From contig JAGUWD010000039.1 of assembly GCA_020062545.1 (NCBI GenBank), positions 1-32,649 on the forward strand: 32,649 nucleotides of DNA, read 5' to 3'. The stretch's first letter is position 1, and every line of letters starts with the position of its first letter. The position numbers and the translations under genes are program-made. Below the pieces are notes generated by a model that did no database searches, was not told the DNA's origin, and saw only the letters and a program-made list of their open reading frames with translations. Shown here piece by piece: positions 32,535 to 32,649 of the stretch. The stretch is from Thermodesulfovibrionales bacterium (lineage in GTDB: Bacteria > Nitrospirota > Thermodesulfovibrionia > Thermodesulfovibrionales > Dissulfurispiraceae).

Positions 32535-32649
32535 TTAATACAACTCCCCAAACTTCTTCTCATCTATCTTGCCTTCAAGAAATGCATCAAGGGTTTTAGA
32601 CCTTACCTGTTTCTTCATCTCATCCATCGCCCTGCTTAATTGCTCGGCC
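32535..32649 (-). CDS. C-terminal end of an unidentified gene (cut by window edge)
   Basis: The minus-strand frame is open from the window edge through 37 codons to a TAA at 32535-32537. The peptide reads AEQLSRAMDEMKKQVRSK, then about 19 more residues ending DEKKFGELY. It is charged and helix-prone. It ends 8 bp before the transglutaminase ATG, as expected for an upstream gene of the same operon. The family cannot be told from this fragment. Confidence 0.6.
   Translation of the reverse strand, partial: AEQLSRAMDEMKKQVRSKTLDAFLEGKIDEKKFGELY

Noticed and set aside
1-32649. CRISPR arrays, tRNA/rRNA genes, insertion sequences or prophage
   Set aside because: No direct-repeat-spacer pattern, no tRNA-like cloverleaf or rRNA signature noticed, and no transposase or integrase gene on either strand.

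Overview
The window reads as one chromosomal stretch of a flagellated, Gram-negative-type bacterium of low-to-moderate GC (about 40% by eye). Every confident gene is on the minus strand, so transcription runs from high to low coordinates. The simple-repeat debris (TTGACCC repeats, ACGCATTA repeats, GGGACAGTCCC palindromes) and the gene mix would fit Nitrospirota or a Desulfobacterota-like lineage, but this is a guess; no rRNA or other marker is present.

Layout in transcription order: (1) 32649-30898, the end of an unidentified gene and a secreted transglutaminase-like protein. (2) 30874-30847, a FliA (sigma-28) type promoter, TAAAGTTT-N12-TCCGATAA, followed by a possible 49-codon leader ORF. 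(3) 30677-4620, about 26 kb of tightly packed genes, many with ATGA-type overlaps and no gap above 45 bp: 4,6-dehydratase, SQD1-like sulfoquinovose-synthase homologue, NeuC-type epimerase, large glycosyltransferase, VioA-type aminotransferase, WbqC, a methylthiotransferase-like radical SAM enzyme without a TRAM domain, FemAB-like and GNAT acyltransferases, three methyltransferases, a beta-propeller protein, GT2, SPASM-like radical SAM enzyme, DUF354 GT-B protein, hexapeptide acetyltransferase, AsnB-type amidotransferase, 2-hydroxyacid dehydrogenase, NeuA, NeuB, TPR protein and two GT-B/GT-A-like proteins. (4) 4537-4510, a second promoter with the same boxes and the same 12-bp spacer, then a ~145-nt 5'UTR and flagellin fliC. 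(5) flaG, fliD and fliS, closed by a strong bidirectional terminator at 107-138 that may be shared with a convergent gene ending at 108.

How it works together: NeuC/NeuB/NeuA are enough to turn UDP-GlcNAc into a CMP-activated nonulosonic acid (sialic type). If the 4,6-dehydratase, aminotransferase and an acetyltransferase act first, the product would be a legionaminic-type sugar. The other enzymes (SQD1-like, two radical SAM, three methyltransferases, amidotransferase, hydroxyacid dehydrogenase, several acyltransferases) suggest an unusually decorated glycan. The matching sigma-28 promoters and the position next to fliC make flagellin glycosylation the best interpretation. No Maf-type flagellin glycosyltransferase is visible, so the transferase role probably falls to one of the large unclassified GT-B proteins.

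Most interesting: the shared sigma-28 control; a 4x 7-bp tandem repeat inside the glycosyltransferase gene next to fliC, where slippage would shift the reading frame; and two sulfur-linked enzyme families (SQD1-like and MiaB-like) in one sugar operon.
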